Positions 32,036-42,599 of a DNA stretch of 64,000 nucleotides are shown here, in pieces. The stretch covers positions 1,426,001 to 1,490,000 of the forward strand of contig NC_063018.1 in NCBI RefSeq assembly GCF_020509005.1, in the 5' to 3' direction. This DNA comes from Fulvia fulva. Its lineage: Eukaryota > Ascomycota > Dothideomycetes > Mycosphaerellales > Mycosphaerellaceae. The position numbers and the translations under genes were made by a program. The first letter of the stretch is position 1. The number at the start of each line of letters is the position of its first letter. The notes below the pieces were generated by a model. That model did no database searches. It saw nothing but the letters and a program-made list of their open reading frames with translations, and was not told the DNA's origin.

Positions 32036-32726
32036 GCTAGAGCTGCCTTATAAAGTTTTAGAACTACTTACTATTAAGGGGCTTTATTAACCTATTAGTA
32101 GCTATGTCCTTTATATACTAGTAGTCTACTATAATCTTCTTCTACTACTAGAGATGTCTGACATAGTTATATATAACATTAATATACTTTGACCTTTTAT
32201 ATATATAGGTATCTTTAATAAGTATTAAAGCGCCTTAGTTATTACCTATAAGCTTGACTAGCCTTAGCTCGTTAATAATGCCCTTACTTACCCTTATACT
32301 CGGCTAGAAAGAGCTCTTTTCTACTAGTTCTAGGCACCCTATTTCCCTAAGGACAGTAGTAAGAAATTGTGACTACTTTACGGCTACGTTTATAGCTATA
32401 AACTCAGCTTCTATTATTAATGTTATAATAGACTTCTACTTCCTACTTATCTAGGACATAGGTGATCTATAAAGGAATCACACGTATCCTAGAATTGAGA
32501 CTCTATCCACTTTGTCTATAGCGTAGTCAGAGTCCGAGTATCCCTAGAGATTGCCCCCTTCCTTTCTATATATAAGACCTAGGTCTAGGTACGACCGTAG
32601 GTATCGGGAGAGCTTCTTTAAACCCTTTATATACTACTACGAGGGATCAGTAACAAATGAGCTAATTCTTCTAAGGGGTAATGCTAAGTCTGGCTTTATT
32701 ATTATTATTAGCTATATCTAGGTACT
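32036..32726 (-). pseudogene. B2 RNase H
   Basis: Located by alignment to copia B. The minus strand shows the GYSDSDYAIDKVDRVSILGY-type start near 32500-32540, the middle block around the conserved Glu and a K-H-I-N-V end near 32160. In Ty1/copia this domain removes the RNA strand and closes pol. It ends about 40 bp before the LTR. RIP stops. Confidence 0.7.
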
Positions 32727-32825
32727 ATTGTAGCTCTAGTAATCCTATTTGTTGCACCTCTTATCTAAAGGTACCGTAGGTACTAAATGCTCGTAGCTCT
32801 CTATAGGTAAGTAGGTTAGCGTAGC

Positions 32826-33536
32826 CTTCTCTCTAGCTATATTTATCTTGGCTAAGTTAGCGTAGACATAGTGTCCTTAATCAAGCTTTAAAGTGCCTTA
32901 GGACCTGTCTCTTATAATCCTTATTCTAAGGATCTTCGTAGGTTTACTAAGATCTTTAATCTTAAACACTTTTCTAAGCTTAGCCTTAAACTACGAAACA
33001 TCTAATAGCTTCGGAGCTATAATAGGTATGTCATCTATATAGGTAAGGACTATAAGGTCTCTATCCGTATAGATAAGTAGGTATAGATCTACCTAGGACT
33101 AGGTAAATCTAATCTTCTCTAGCTTTGTAATATAGAGCTTGTTCTAGTCTCTAGCTGCTTACTTAAGCCTATAAAGACTTCGTAGGACCTTAAATACTAT
33201 GTTTAGAGGTGCTTCAACTCCTAGGGGTGGGATTATATAGATGTCTTTAAGAAGGCTACTTTAGGTAAAAGCATTATTTATATCTACTAGGTGTATCTCG
33301 AGATCTCTCTTATATACTACTACTATAAATACTCGGAGAGTATTATGTCTAATAGTAGGTATAAAGGTCTCTTCGAAGTCAGCCCTATATTTCTATAAAA
33401 TCCCTCTTATAACTAGTCTTACCTTAAACTTCTTAATAGCTCTACTAATTATTCTTTTTACATCTAAGACCTACCTAGAAGTAATTAGATTCGCACCCTT
33501 TGGCGGTACAACTACTTCCTAGGTATTGTTACTTAC
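32826..33536 (-). pseudogene. B2 reverse transcriptase
   Basis: The minus strand gives TFVPTIRHNTLRVFIVVV-like text near 33330-33370 and the catalytic box YIDD (plus 33024-33048), unchanged at both Asp. The partner copy B has YVDN there. Palm and thumb blocks follow in the order of Ty1/copia RT (GLKQ-like, then the FKIKDL strand near 32950). Many TAG stops. Confidence 0.75.
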
Positions 33537-34175
33537 TAAGGCAATAAGTTCGTTCTTGATTACCTCTCTCTATATATATCCCTATTCGGGGTCTCCTACG
33601 GCTACTTTATAGGACTTTAGGATTAGCACTTCCTACTAATAGGCTATAGCCTGCCTAATAGTAGCAAATATATATTCTTCTACGTCATTTAGAATCTCCT
33701 CTACCTAGCTTATTATAGGGTCTAGATAGAACATCTAGGCGATAAGAGCCTTATAGTGTTTAGCCTTATACTCTTTAGAGTTATTATCTCCGTCCCCCCT
33801 TAACCTCTTATTACCTATAACCTAAGGTAGCGCTAGGTATTCGGATAGGTCGAACTGAACGACATCTTCTTTTTCTTTTATTAGAGTACCCTAATCTCTA
33901 AACTTCTAGTATTCCCTAATGTCCTTTAGGGGAGAGGGAAGTTATATAAATAGCGGTTACTATAGTGTTAATAACTTAGGTAGGTTCTGTATAGATCTAC
34001 CGTTATTGGCCTTCGATAGTATTAAAACCGCCTTAATATTTTCTCCTAGCCTTCGTAACGGTGTCTCTAATAATCCCCTATCGGAAAATTTCGCCCTAAA
34101 GGGCTTCCTCCTAATAGGATTGCGCTATAGCGCTCGACTCGGCTAGTTAGTAAAGGTGATACTAAGATCTATATC

Positions 34176-35076
34176 TCCCCCCTTCTTATTCTTAAACTAG
34201 TCGACGTGACTATACGCTTTTATTGCTTTTATATCGGGATCCTAGAACAGCTATTGTTTTATAGTGTTTTCTAAGTAGCCTATAAACACGGCTTCTTTTC
34301 CTCGGTTTATCAACTTGTCTCTCCTTAAGCCTTAAGGTTAGGCTCTTAGGTCTATATAGACTATAGCTTTGTATCCCTAGACGCGGAAATAGTCGACTAA
34401 CGGTCCTTAGCTAGTAAAGGCTTCTTCTAGTAAAAGAGCAATACTATTAATGATTGGACTATTAGGCAGTCTGTTTCTAATTATAGTCTGTGCTTATAAA
34501 GCTTCTGGCTAGAACTTAACTAGTATACTAGAGTCTTTAAGTATAGCCCGGACTGTCTTCTTAGAGGCTTGAATTGACCTTTCTATAGGTCTATTTTGAA
34601 GAGAGTTATAGGCATCAGTTGTGTCTATCTAAGTGCTAAACTCCTTCTCCTACTCTCTTAGTAAGGCGAGAATTTCCTTTATACTATTACTACGGATCGT
34701 AGACAGAAAGTACCTTAACTACCGTTCTGCCTAGACCTTCTAATCCCGTAGGGCTATAGGAGCGTCGCTCCTAGCCTTCAAAAGGATTACCCACTTCTTC
34801 CTAGAGAAGTTGTCTATAATCTCAAGCTAATATTTATATCCTAGCCTAGAGACTACGTCCTAAAAAGGCCTATAGATGTTAATAGAGATGAGGGCCAGCC
34901 TCTCCCTATTCCTCTCTATAGTAGGTCCTTTAAACTTCCTTATATTTATAAGGGAGCAGACCGTATATGTCTAGTGTTTAAAAGGAATAGGAATAGGATC
35001 CTTCTTATTAGTAACTCTATATAAGTTTCTTAGTAGTCCCTTACTAAGGTGTATACATCTTCTATACTATAGCTCC
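34176..35076 (-). pseudogene. B2 integrase
   Basis: Counterpart of 56740-57640 in copia B, minus strand. Recognisable blocks are LALISINIYRPF (about 34870-34905), YQLEIIDNFSRKKWVILLKA (about 34780-34840) and NAYNSLQNRPIERSIQASKK (about 34550-34620), the last being the catalytic Glu region. The first Asp appears as Asn. A 75-codon open stretch on the plus strand here (33919-34146) and its twin at 57673-57900 are antisense shadows of the integrase-RT linker. Confidence 0.72.
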
Positions 35077-35255
35077 TACTGATCTTCGGACTTAGTATTA
35101 GCTATAGCGGTACCGTCACGTTCTTAAGAGAGTATACTAGTATAATATAGCTTAAGAATTTCCGAGATCGAGTAGATAAACGGTACTCCTCCTCGAAATT
35201 TAGTCTAGACAACGGGTTTACTAGACAAGGATTTTAGGGTAAAACTAGGTGGTTA

Positions 35256-36560
35256 GATAGCAAACTATTAGCTAAACTGATTCTACGAAACAAGACTAAC
35301 TTCAAGACTAGGAACAAACAGGACATTTTCTAAGACAATTTACTTTCTAGAAGGACTACCTATTACTACACTTCCTATATATATAGCTTGTAGATAGCCA
35401 CCCCTAACCTTGATCCACTTCCTCTTTTAAAGAGGCTTTAGTGTCCTAAATAGTGAATCTTAGTCAGTTATATATAATGATATATAAGAGTCAAGTAACT
35501 ACTCGGACGGGGGGTACTTACCTTTAGCTTCTATAGTGAAATAGGCAACCTTATTAACATCATTATCTTCTAATAGTATCTTAGGGTCTAATACGTCTTC
35601 CTAGGTCGTATAGGCCCTTATAGGCTTACTAGAGGAGGCCTTTGGCTTACGGCTCTCCTTTATCTACTTTGTAAGGTCCGTTATTACCTTAAGGACATTA
35701 CGAAGGTTTAGTAATAATGACCTCCTACGAGGTGGTAACGGTTATCTCTTAGTAGAGTAGGTAACCCTAGCTAGTTTGTCCTTGTTCCTAACAGCCTACT
35801 AAGCTATAGAAAGGTATAGGCACTTGCTTATAAAATGGTCACTACCGTAGAGATAGTACGTAAGCTTACCCTAGAAACCCTTCTTAGCGAACATAGCTAT
35901 CCCTTAATAAATCATTGATTCTTACTTCTCCCTAAGAATTGTAAGAATGTCTTATAGTAAGAGATTTACCTAGGTATTAATTACATCGCGAATTGAGCCT
36001 AATGAGTCTAGTAGAGCTACTAAGAGTTACTAGATCTTTCTGTCCTTAGTCTTAATGTCTTAGAACTAAGGCGAGATTGAAATAGCCCTCCTTATAATTG
36101 AGCTAAGCTCCTACTAGGCGTTATCTATTGACTAGTCCTCTATTATCACGAAATTAGTGTATTACTAAAGCAAACTTCTTCTAGTAGCGAGAAGTCTTCT
36201 CTTATATTTAGCTTTAGCCTATTCCTATAACTCCTTCGTATACCGGATCTCGTATATTATCTCTTAGTTATCTATCGACAGACAGATATACATCTTATAT
36301 AGGGCCGTTATATTGTGCTGTCTATACGATGCCTTCCTTATCGCTTAATCTAAAGGAAGGGATGACTCCGATAATATAGAGGGTGTCGCTAGGGTTATAG
36401 CGGGAATGTCCGTAATAATATCTTTAAGGACCTAGTTAACCTACTTTAATACTAGGTATATTCTTATTAGCTTGAACTATGTTTCGTGGTTCTCTCTTAT
36501 TAGAACAGGTGCTACTCTCTTTCTTATAAACCTAGTCTCGTTCTCTGTTTTTTGTAAGTT
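35256..36560 (-). pseudogene. B2 gag and protease
   Basis: Assigned by collinearity with copia B (gag 55255-56030, protease 56310-56560). The knuckle region is at about 35830-35890, with a Cys-x-x-Tyr start, and the gag C-terminal basic region (about 35640-35790) is conserved. No intact start codon was identified. Stops are of RIP type. Confidence 0.65.
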
Positions 36561-37049
36561 AAGGGATAGGTTAGCTACCCTTAGGTAAAAGGATATATTC
36601 GGTCGTACGCGATCGGATCGAAATAGGATAAAACGAACGCGAGGTTAATAGCGGAGAGGATAGCTATCCCCCGGGAAGAGGAGGAAAGTCGAAGGATCGT
36701 ATTAGTACTAAGACACTATAGCGTAACTCTCTTAGTAGAGGGGGTCTCTAAGACACTACGGCTCTCTTAGAATAAATAGTTAGTCGATACGAACGCGGAG
36801 TCCGGAGAGCGACTCTTCTTAGTAAGCTCGCCTACTTGTCTAAGGTATTAGTATAGGCTCCCTAACTCGGAGTCTAATAGTGCCTTACTAGACTCTTTTA
36901 TATCTTATATATACCTATAGTACGGCTATAGCTTCCTATATAATACTAGTGCGGCCTCTAGTCTACCTTCCTTTTGTTCTAAAGAGGAATAACTCTAATA
37001 CGACTTTATCGAGGGTAAAACACCGAGTTACTAACCCGGGCTTATAACC

Positions 37050-37283
37050 TATTAAATAGGTACGAGTTACGTAGTAGTAGAAGACGGCGGATTATACGAA
37101 AGACGAAGAAGGACCTAATAGGATAGCGTATATCTATATATAGTATCGCCGGTATTAGTATAGGTAGATACTAGGTGTCCGGATGTTTACTAGCCTATAG
37201 GCTAGTAAACCCTAGTTACGTAATCTAGTTATATAATATACCTATACCTATATACTTGTCCTACGGACTATATATTCTTAATA
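37050..37283 (-). repeat. B2 5' LTR
   Basis: 234 bp, the same length as the intact copia B 5' LTR. The PBS lies at 37033-37049 (minus strand GGTTATAAGCCCGGGTT). The palindrome is at 37185-37210 with symmetrical C/T and G/A changes. Confidence 0.9.
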
Positions 37284-38250
37284 GTATCTAACTTTTACCG
37301 GAAGAAGTATTTACTAGTAAAGTACCGACGGTAGATTACCTAAGAGTATAGGGTTATAGGGTAGTAGTTTACGTAGAACCGAAATTATCTCTAAAAGGGC
37401 TACGATAGGATAAGTTAATAAACTAGGGTAAGGAAGCTATTTTCGTTAGATACGGTCAATCGACTAAGTAATAGTTATTCTAGGAGCTAGATATACGAGC
37501 TATTAGGTAGTATAGCTAAGTAGATTAGTTCGAAAACGAGAAGGGAGGAGATCTAGATTTAGGTATCTCCTTTACGAACTAACCTAGTAAGGTACCTAAA
37601 CGAAGGCTAGTCGGTCGACTACCGGCGGTCTCGCGACTACTACTAGTTTAGCGACTAGCGGATACCCCGATAGCAATCTTATAATCCTCGGGTAGTATAA
37701 TACCTAGGCCCGACGAGAGTAACGTAAGCGAGATAGGGTATAAAATACCCTAACTTTCTACTACTAAAGTAGCCGAGTCCTCTATAGAAGAACTGACCTA
37801 GCTAATCCCCGCTCCCTACGTAGAGACCGAACCCGCTACGGCTAAGGATAAAGGACTAACTATCTTAAGACCGCTCTATGTCTAACTTCCCGGTAGACTA
37901 GATAATATTACGGACTATAAGAAGATCGAGGAAACCCCGGAGCTACCGGAACTAATCGTCTAGAGGAAAAGGACTAGGGATCCCGACGATAACTACGGCT
38001 AGGACTAGGACTATAAGGCTAAGCACTATAAAGCTATAATAGCTTTGTTCTACTAACTACTATAGATAAATAATAGACTTACCGATATCGACAAACGTAT
38101 ATTTATAGCTATAGTAGAGGAACTATTCGACAAAGTCTAAGAATACGCCTTTACTACATTCGGACCTAGTATTACCTACTAATAGGAAGTACCTATCCCG
38201 AAGATATATAAGGCTACGGTAGGGGATCCTTAATAGGGCTACTTATAGAA
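37284..38250 (+). pseudogene. Copia C integrase C-terminus and linker
   Basis: The frame resumes after B2 with LLPEEVFTSKVPTVDYLRV, the end of the integrase core as in copia B (LLLEEAFTSQVPLVDHFRV), then the FVRYGQSTKQQLFQE strand and a long, poorly conserved linker to the RT. The join across B2 is in register, which shows that both sides were one gene. RIP stops. Confidence 0.7.
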
Positions 38251-39010
38251 GGATACTATCGATACCGAGCTACTTACGTTATTAAGTAATAATACCTAGG
38301 AAATAGCTGTCGCTCTAAGGTAGGCTAATATAGTTACCTCTAAGTAGGTCTTTAACGTAAAGAGACTTATTAGCGGAGCAATCGACAAGTTTAAGGTAAG
38401 ACTTGTCGTAAGACGGTTTTTATAGAAATTCGGCGTTAACTTCGAAGAGACATTCGTACCTATAGTACGCTATAATACCCTAAGGGTCTTTATAGTAGTA
38501 GTTTACGAGCGGGATCTCGAGATATACTAGGTCGACGTTAATAATACGTTTACCTAAAGCTACCTAGCTAAAGACATCTATATAAAACCCCTACTAGGAG
38601 TCGAAACCCTACCGAATATAGTCCTTAAGGTACTCCGGAGTCTCTACGGCCTAAAGTAGGTAGCTAGAGACTAGTATAAGCTCTACGTTACTACGTTAGT
38701 CAAAATAGGATTCTACTAGTCCGAGGTAGACCTATATCTCCTAACTTATACTAAGAGAGACATTATACTACTTATCTATATAGACGACATACCTATTATA
38801 GTACTAAGGTTAGCTAATATCTAATAGTTTAAGAAGTAGTTCGGGTAATACTTTAAGATTAAGGATCTCGGGGAACCGGAGAAACTACTAGGACTAAAGA
38901 TTACTCGCGATAGGCGTAACGGTACCCTAAAACTCGACTAGGGCTATTATATCTATAAGGCCCTTACTAAAATAGATATAGTAGAAGAAAAGGTAAGCCT
39001 AATACTCTCG
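38250..39010 (+). pseudogene. Copia C reverse transcriptase
   Basis: Blocks in the copia order: LISGAIDKFKVRLVVRRFLQ (about 38368), NFEETFVPIVRYNTLRVFIV (about 38430-38490), VDVNNTFTQSYLAKDIYIKP, LRSLYGLKQVARDQYKLYV, and catalytic YIDD at 38777-38788, intact. FKIKDLGEPEKLLGLKITRD (about 38850-38910) is the following strand. A dozen RIP-type stops. Confidence 0.8.
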
Positions 39011-39800
39011 CTAATAGATAGTTACGATAATCTCCGTCCTATAGCCCCGAATAACGAGAAATATAGTAAGGATAACTATAAGAGCGATAATAGGACCTAG
39101 ATATAGCTAATAACTATAACGAGACCGGACCTAGCCTTCCTACTCGGGAGAACTAGTATATATGTCGCGGATCTAATAAAGCGGTATATAAAAGTACTAA
39201 AGAAGGTCTCGAGATACCTAAGGTCGTTCCCCGACCTAGGGTTAATATTTAGACGTAGTAGCGGTGCCCTAACCGGATACTTAGACTCCGACTACGCGAT
39301 AGATCGAGTAGATAGGGTCTCAATTCTAGGACATGTCTAGCTAGTATACGGTACGCCTATATCCTAGATAAGTAAGAAGCAAAAGTCTATAGTAACCTCT
39401 ACTATAGAGGTAGAGTTTATAGCGATAAACGCCGCCGCAAAATAATCCTAGTTCCTAGCGGCTATCCTCCGAGAGATAAACTACCCGGGGCTAGTAGGAG
39501 ACTACTCTTTCTAATTAATAGTCCTAGCCGATAAGAGTACCGTCGACAAACTAAGACTAGTACGCCTTATAGGGGATAACTAGGCGGCTCTAACCTTAGT
39601 TAAGGACGCCTATATCTACGAAAGATCTAAGTATATTAATGTTACCTATAACTATATTAGGCACCTCTAGTAGTAGAGGAAGATCAAAGTAGAGTACTAC
39701 TATACTAAGGAGATAGTAGTAGATAGTTTAACTAAACCGCTAGCCGGTCCCTAGTTCTAGACCTTCGTACGATAGCTATAGCTAGTATAGTAGAAATAGT
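39010..39800 (+). pseudogene. Copia C RNase H
   Basis: ALTGYLDSDYAIDRVDRVSI (about 39265-39325), STIEVEFIAINAAAKQSQFL (Glu region, about 39400-39460), LADKSTVDKLRLVRLIGDNQ and YINVTYNYIRHLQQ (about 39630-39670) are the conserved RNase H blocks of Ty1/copia. Asp and Glu positions look intact. The domain ends shortly before the polypurine-like AAGTAGGAG at the LTR. Confidence 0.78.
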
Positions 39801-39829
39801 CGTTCCTTACCTTATAACCTAAGTAGGAG

Positions 39830-40237
39830 TATTACAAATATAGGTTAGTAGGTATATCGTACGGTACTAAGACTAACTTAGTATATACTAAGCTAGTCGA
39901 GATAATAGTACGGCAATACTACCGAGACACCGTACGAATAGTAAGAGTAACTTAGAGGACCTAAAGTTACTTAGCTAGTTAGTACGAGACTATTAGAGGA
40001 ACTACCGTCGTAGGATAAGATATAGGTAAACCCGATAAGGCGTAGTGAAATAGAACTAGGACTAGAGCAATATCCCTCTATATAGGTATAAGAGACGTAG
40101 TCTCTATACCGATAGTAGAGATACCTTTAGTACTAAACACTGTTCTACTATATACCTTCGTATACTATATTAGTCCTTCCTCCTTCCCTATTACGTATCC
40201 TAACTTCCGTATATATATATACTATACCTGTTTAACA
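39830..40237 (+). repeat. Copia C LTR, second copy
   Basis: 408 bp from TATTACAAAT to GTTTAACA, the least mutated end of the three. It is preceded by ACCTAAGTAGGAG, the polypurine-like internal end. The bases after it (ATCCT) are not the target duplication. Confidence 0.9.
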
Positions 40238-40402
40238 ATCCTAAAAGATAATAAATCTGAAATTTTTAGATTCCCGTATTTTCGCCTTATAGAGAGATTC
40301 TTCGTAGATCCTACCTTCCTACTAAGGTCGCCTCCTAACTATATATATCTTAGTAGTACCCCTATATACCCCCGCTACGTAATCTTACGACCTAAGTAGG
40401 AG
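40238..40402 (+). other. Foreign segment between two copia C LTRs
   Basis: 40238-40384 matches the G1 LTR (9532-9680). It is followed by ACGACCTAAGTAGGAG, the last bases of the copia C internal region, which also precede the second LTR. So a piece of gypsy G1 and a stub of the copia 3' end are enclosed between two C LTRs. Confidence 0.8.
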
Positions 40403-40810
40403 TATTATAAATATAGGTTAGTAGGTCTATTGTACGGTACTAAGACTAACTTAGTATATACTAAGCTAGTCGAGACAATAGTACGGCAATACTACCGAGA
40501 CACCGTACGAATAGTAGGAGCAACTTAGAGGACCTAAAGTCGCTTAGCTAGTTAGTATAAGACTGTCGGAGGAACTGCCGTCGTAGGATAAGATATAGAT
40601 AAAACTAATAAGGCGTAGTAAAGTAGAACTAGGACTAGAGCAATATCCCTCTATATAGGTATAAGAGACGTAGTCTCTATACCGATAGTAGAGACACCTT
40701 TAGTACTAAATACTGTTCTACTATATACCTTCGTATACTATATTAGTCCTTCCTCCTTCCCTATTACGTGTCCTAACTTCTATATATATATATATTATAC
40801 CTATCTAACA
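40403..40810 (+). repeat. Copia C LTR, third copy
   Basis: 408 bp, ending CTATCTAACA, followed by the ATATC duplication. It has its own RIP changes, for example GATAAAACTAATAAGG against GTAAACCCGATAAGG in the second copy. Confidence 0.9.
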
Positions 40811-41990
40811 ATATCCGCTATATCGGTTCTTAATATAGATTATACTATCGATTAGTATTATATATTTGTTATCGATCTTGTTCTTACGAAGGAGCTTAAC
40901 GAGCTTACCGGCTACTAGCTAAGTCATAGCCTCTATTATATCTTCTTATTTGTATAACTTACAATTATCGGTAGCTAGTTATTTATCTACGACTACTCCT
41001 ACTTCTAAGTAAGACAGTCGGAGAATCGTACTTATAGAGACTAAAAGGAAGTGCTCTAGTTTTAGTAGGATCCGGTCCGATTAAGTATACCTCGGGTCGG
41101 ACTTATCTTATAGAATTATATCCTTAGAGCGTCGTATAAGACTATTAAGCTTTGCCCCTTATACGCGTAGTCTATATACGATCTTAAAGAAGAACTATAA
41201 TAGGAACTCGGCCTATCTCGCTTATCGACGCTTTAGCTATTTCGAACTTATAAAGTACTCGAGGTTCTTATAGTTGCTATATACGAGTATAGGGCGGCCG
41301 CTTAGGCCTTATAGGTTCTCGAAGTCGGATTCTTTATCGATATTACCTACTATAAGCTTAGGTCTCTATTCTTCGGAAGCTTTAATAATAGTAAGTAGCT
41401 CCTTATTATAGATGTTATAATTATATTCTTACGGGCTTATTTTCTTAGATAAGTATACGATAGGTCTTAAGATGTTATCCGTATCGTATTAAGACAGTAC
41501 CGCTATAGTAACGAAGTCGCTAGTATCTGTTTTAAGGACGGTTCTACGCCCTAGAACGAATATTATAAGAATAGTACCTTCTATATCGGTAAACGCTTAC
41601 TTTAGCCTATCGAAGGCCTTTTAATACTCTTCGGTCTACTACTAAGGTATATCTTTCTTAGTTAGCTTTACTATAGGTAGGACTATCTTACTATAGTCCT
41701 TAGCAAAGCGCTAATAAAAGCCGGAGAAGCTATTAAATATAAAGATATCTTTAATATTAGCCGGTATACCCTATTCTCGTATTGCTTATACCTTAGTTAG
41801 ATCTATAAAGACTCTATCCTTACTAATAATAAGACCTAAGTACTTAGTAGATTAGATATAAAACTCGTACTTAGTAATGTCGAGTTATAGGCCGGCCTCG
41901 CCGTATTTCTAGAATACTTTCTTTATATATTTAATATATTCTTCTAAGGTATTACTAAATAATACGAATAAGGCGTAAGATAGAGCGTAA
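40811..41990 (-). pseudogene. Gypsy D, piece 3: RT end and RNase H
   Basis: Minus strand: LFSNTLEEYIKYIKKVFQKY (just after the catalytic box, about 41900-41960), LGLIISKDRVFIDLTKVQAI, FNSFSGFYQRFAKDYSKIVL, RNase H TVLKTDTSDFVTIAVLSQYD (about 41480-41540), YNYNIYNKELLTIIKASEEQ, and a long tether leading to KNRYSGYI at the copia C border. The frame continues in piece 2 across copia C. The RT palm, protease, gag and 5' LTR of D are missing beyond 41990. Confidence 0.8.
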
Positions 41991-42150
41991 ACGTATTAAT
42001 ACCTTAGAATCGAATAAGTTCTATAAAGAAGAGAAGATAATAAAGTCGCGAAGCCGCGATAAAGTAAACGTCGGGGTTAGGGTCTAGGGTCCGAGCGCGC
42101 TAGTATACTAGGTCACGTGACACTAAGTATAGCCTTACGAGGTAAACCGT
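41991..42150. other. Unassigned junction with CACGTG palindrome
   Basis: 160 bp between gypsy D and a copia A fragment, with no coding signal. It holds the 10 bp palindrome GTCACGTGAC near 42112, an E-box-like core also seen (ATCACGTGAT) in the copia B LTR. Confidence 0.4.
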
Positions 42151-42418
42151 AATAGTCCTAAAGGATTTAATTCCTCGTTCTGACTTTTAAGAGAGCTATT
42201 TAATACTACGCTATCTAAGAGTAATAACTCGGTAGAAAAATATACGACTACGATTCGCCGTCTATATAACGACCTTAAATCTAAAGGCGTCGAGTTGCCT
42301 AAGACCGCTATAATAGCGTAGACTTTAAATAATCTTACGGACGAATACGAGTCGTTTGTTACCTCTAAGATTAGTCAAAGTATAAGAGCTAATTAAGAGG
42401 CTTATTCTTACCCCGCTA
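42151..42418 (+). pseudogene. Copia A gag fragment
   Basis: About 268 bp match the copia A gag at 62409-62160 (opposite strand) nearly base for base. It encodes EKYTTTIRRLYNDLKSKGVE, then a part that includes FVTSKISQSIRAN. It lacks both ends and any LTR. It is joined to unassigned sequence on the left and to the LINE-2 5' region on the right. It shows that family A had at least one more copy. Confidence 0.85.
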
Positions 42419-42599
42419 TCGACATCTCTTTATAGATATACGTAGGGACTACGGCTTTCTTTATATAAATCGAAGCGTATTTACGAGGAGACAAACGTAG
42501 CGAACTTATAGCTACGCGCCCGCGCGATCGCGCGCGTAATTACCCTCGAAAGCGACCTAGAAATACGACGGTCAAAGAAAGGGGAAGACCCTAAAATCT

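Larger units (their letters stand above)
30428..37283 (-). mobile_element. Copia B2: second copy of family B, inverted, inside copia C
   Basis: A minus-strand relative of copia B (54533-60060), with LTRs at 30428-31992 (split by a LINE copy) and 37050-37283 and a full-length internal region. Its outer edges break copia C integrase. The five bases outside the LTRs are AGATC on the left and GTATC on the right, not a clean duplication, so one flank may have mutated. It has more RIP stops than copy B in most parts. Confidence 0.85.
27788..40810 (+). mobile_element. Copia C: Ty1/copia element with three LTRs, interrupted by copia B2
   Basis: 408 bp LTRs at 27788-28195, 39830-40237 and 40403-40810. 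The internal region has gag, protease, integrase, RT and RNase H in the copia order (IN before RT) and is split by B2 between 30427 and 37284. The ATATC duplication flanks the outermost LTRs, so the three-LTR unit occupies one insertion site in gypsy D. The frames read through RIP stops. The RT box YIDD is intact, but stops are too frequent for activity. Confidence 0.85.

Noticed and set aside
33919..34146. 75-codon frame with a twin at 57673-57900
   Set aside because: Antisense of the integrase-RT linker in B2 and B; the twins exist because the two elements are copies.
40238..40384. Independent small transposon between copia C LTRs
   Set aside because: It matches the G1 LTR end at 9532-9680, so it is a fragment of a known repeat rather than a new element.
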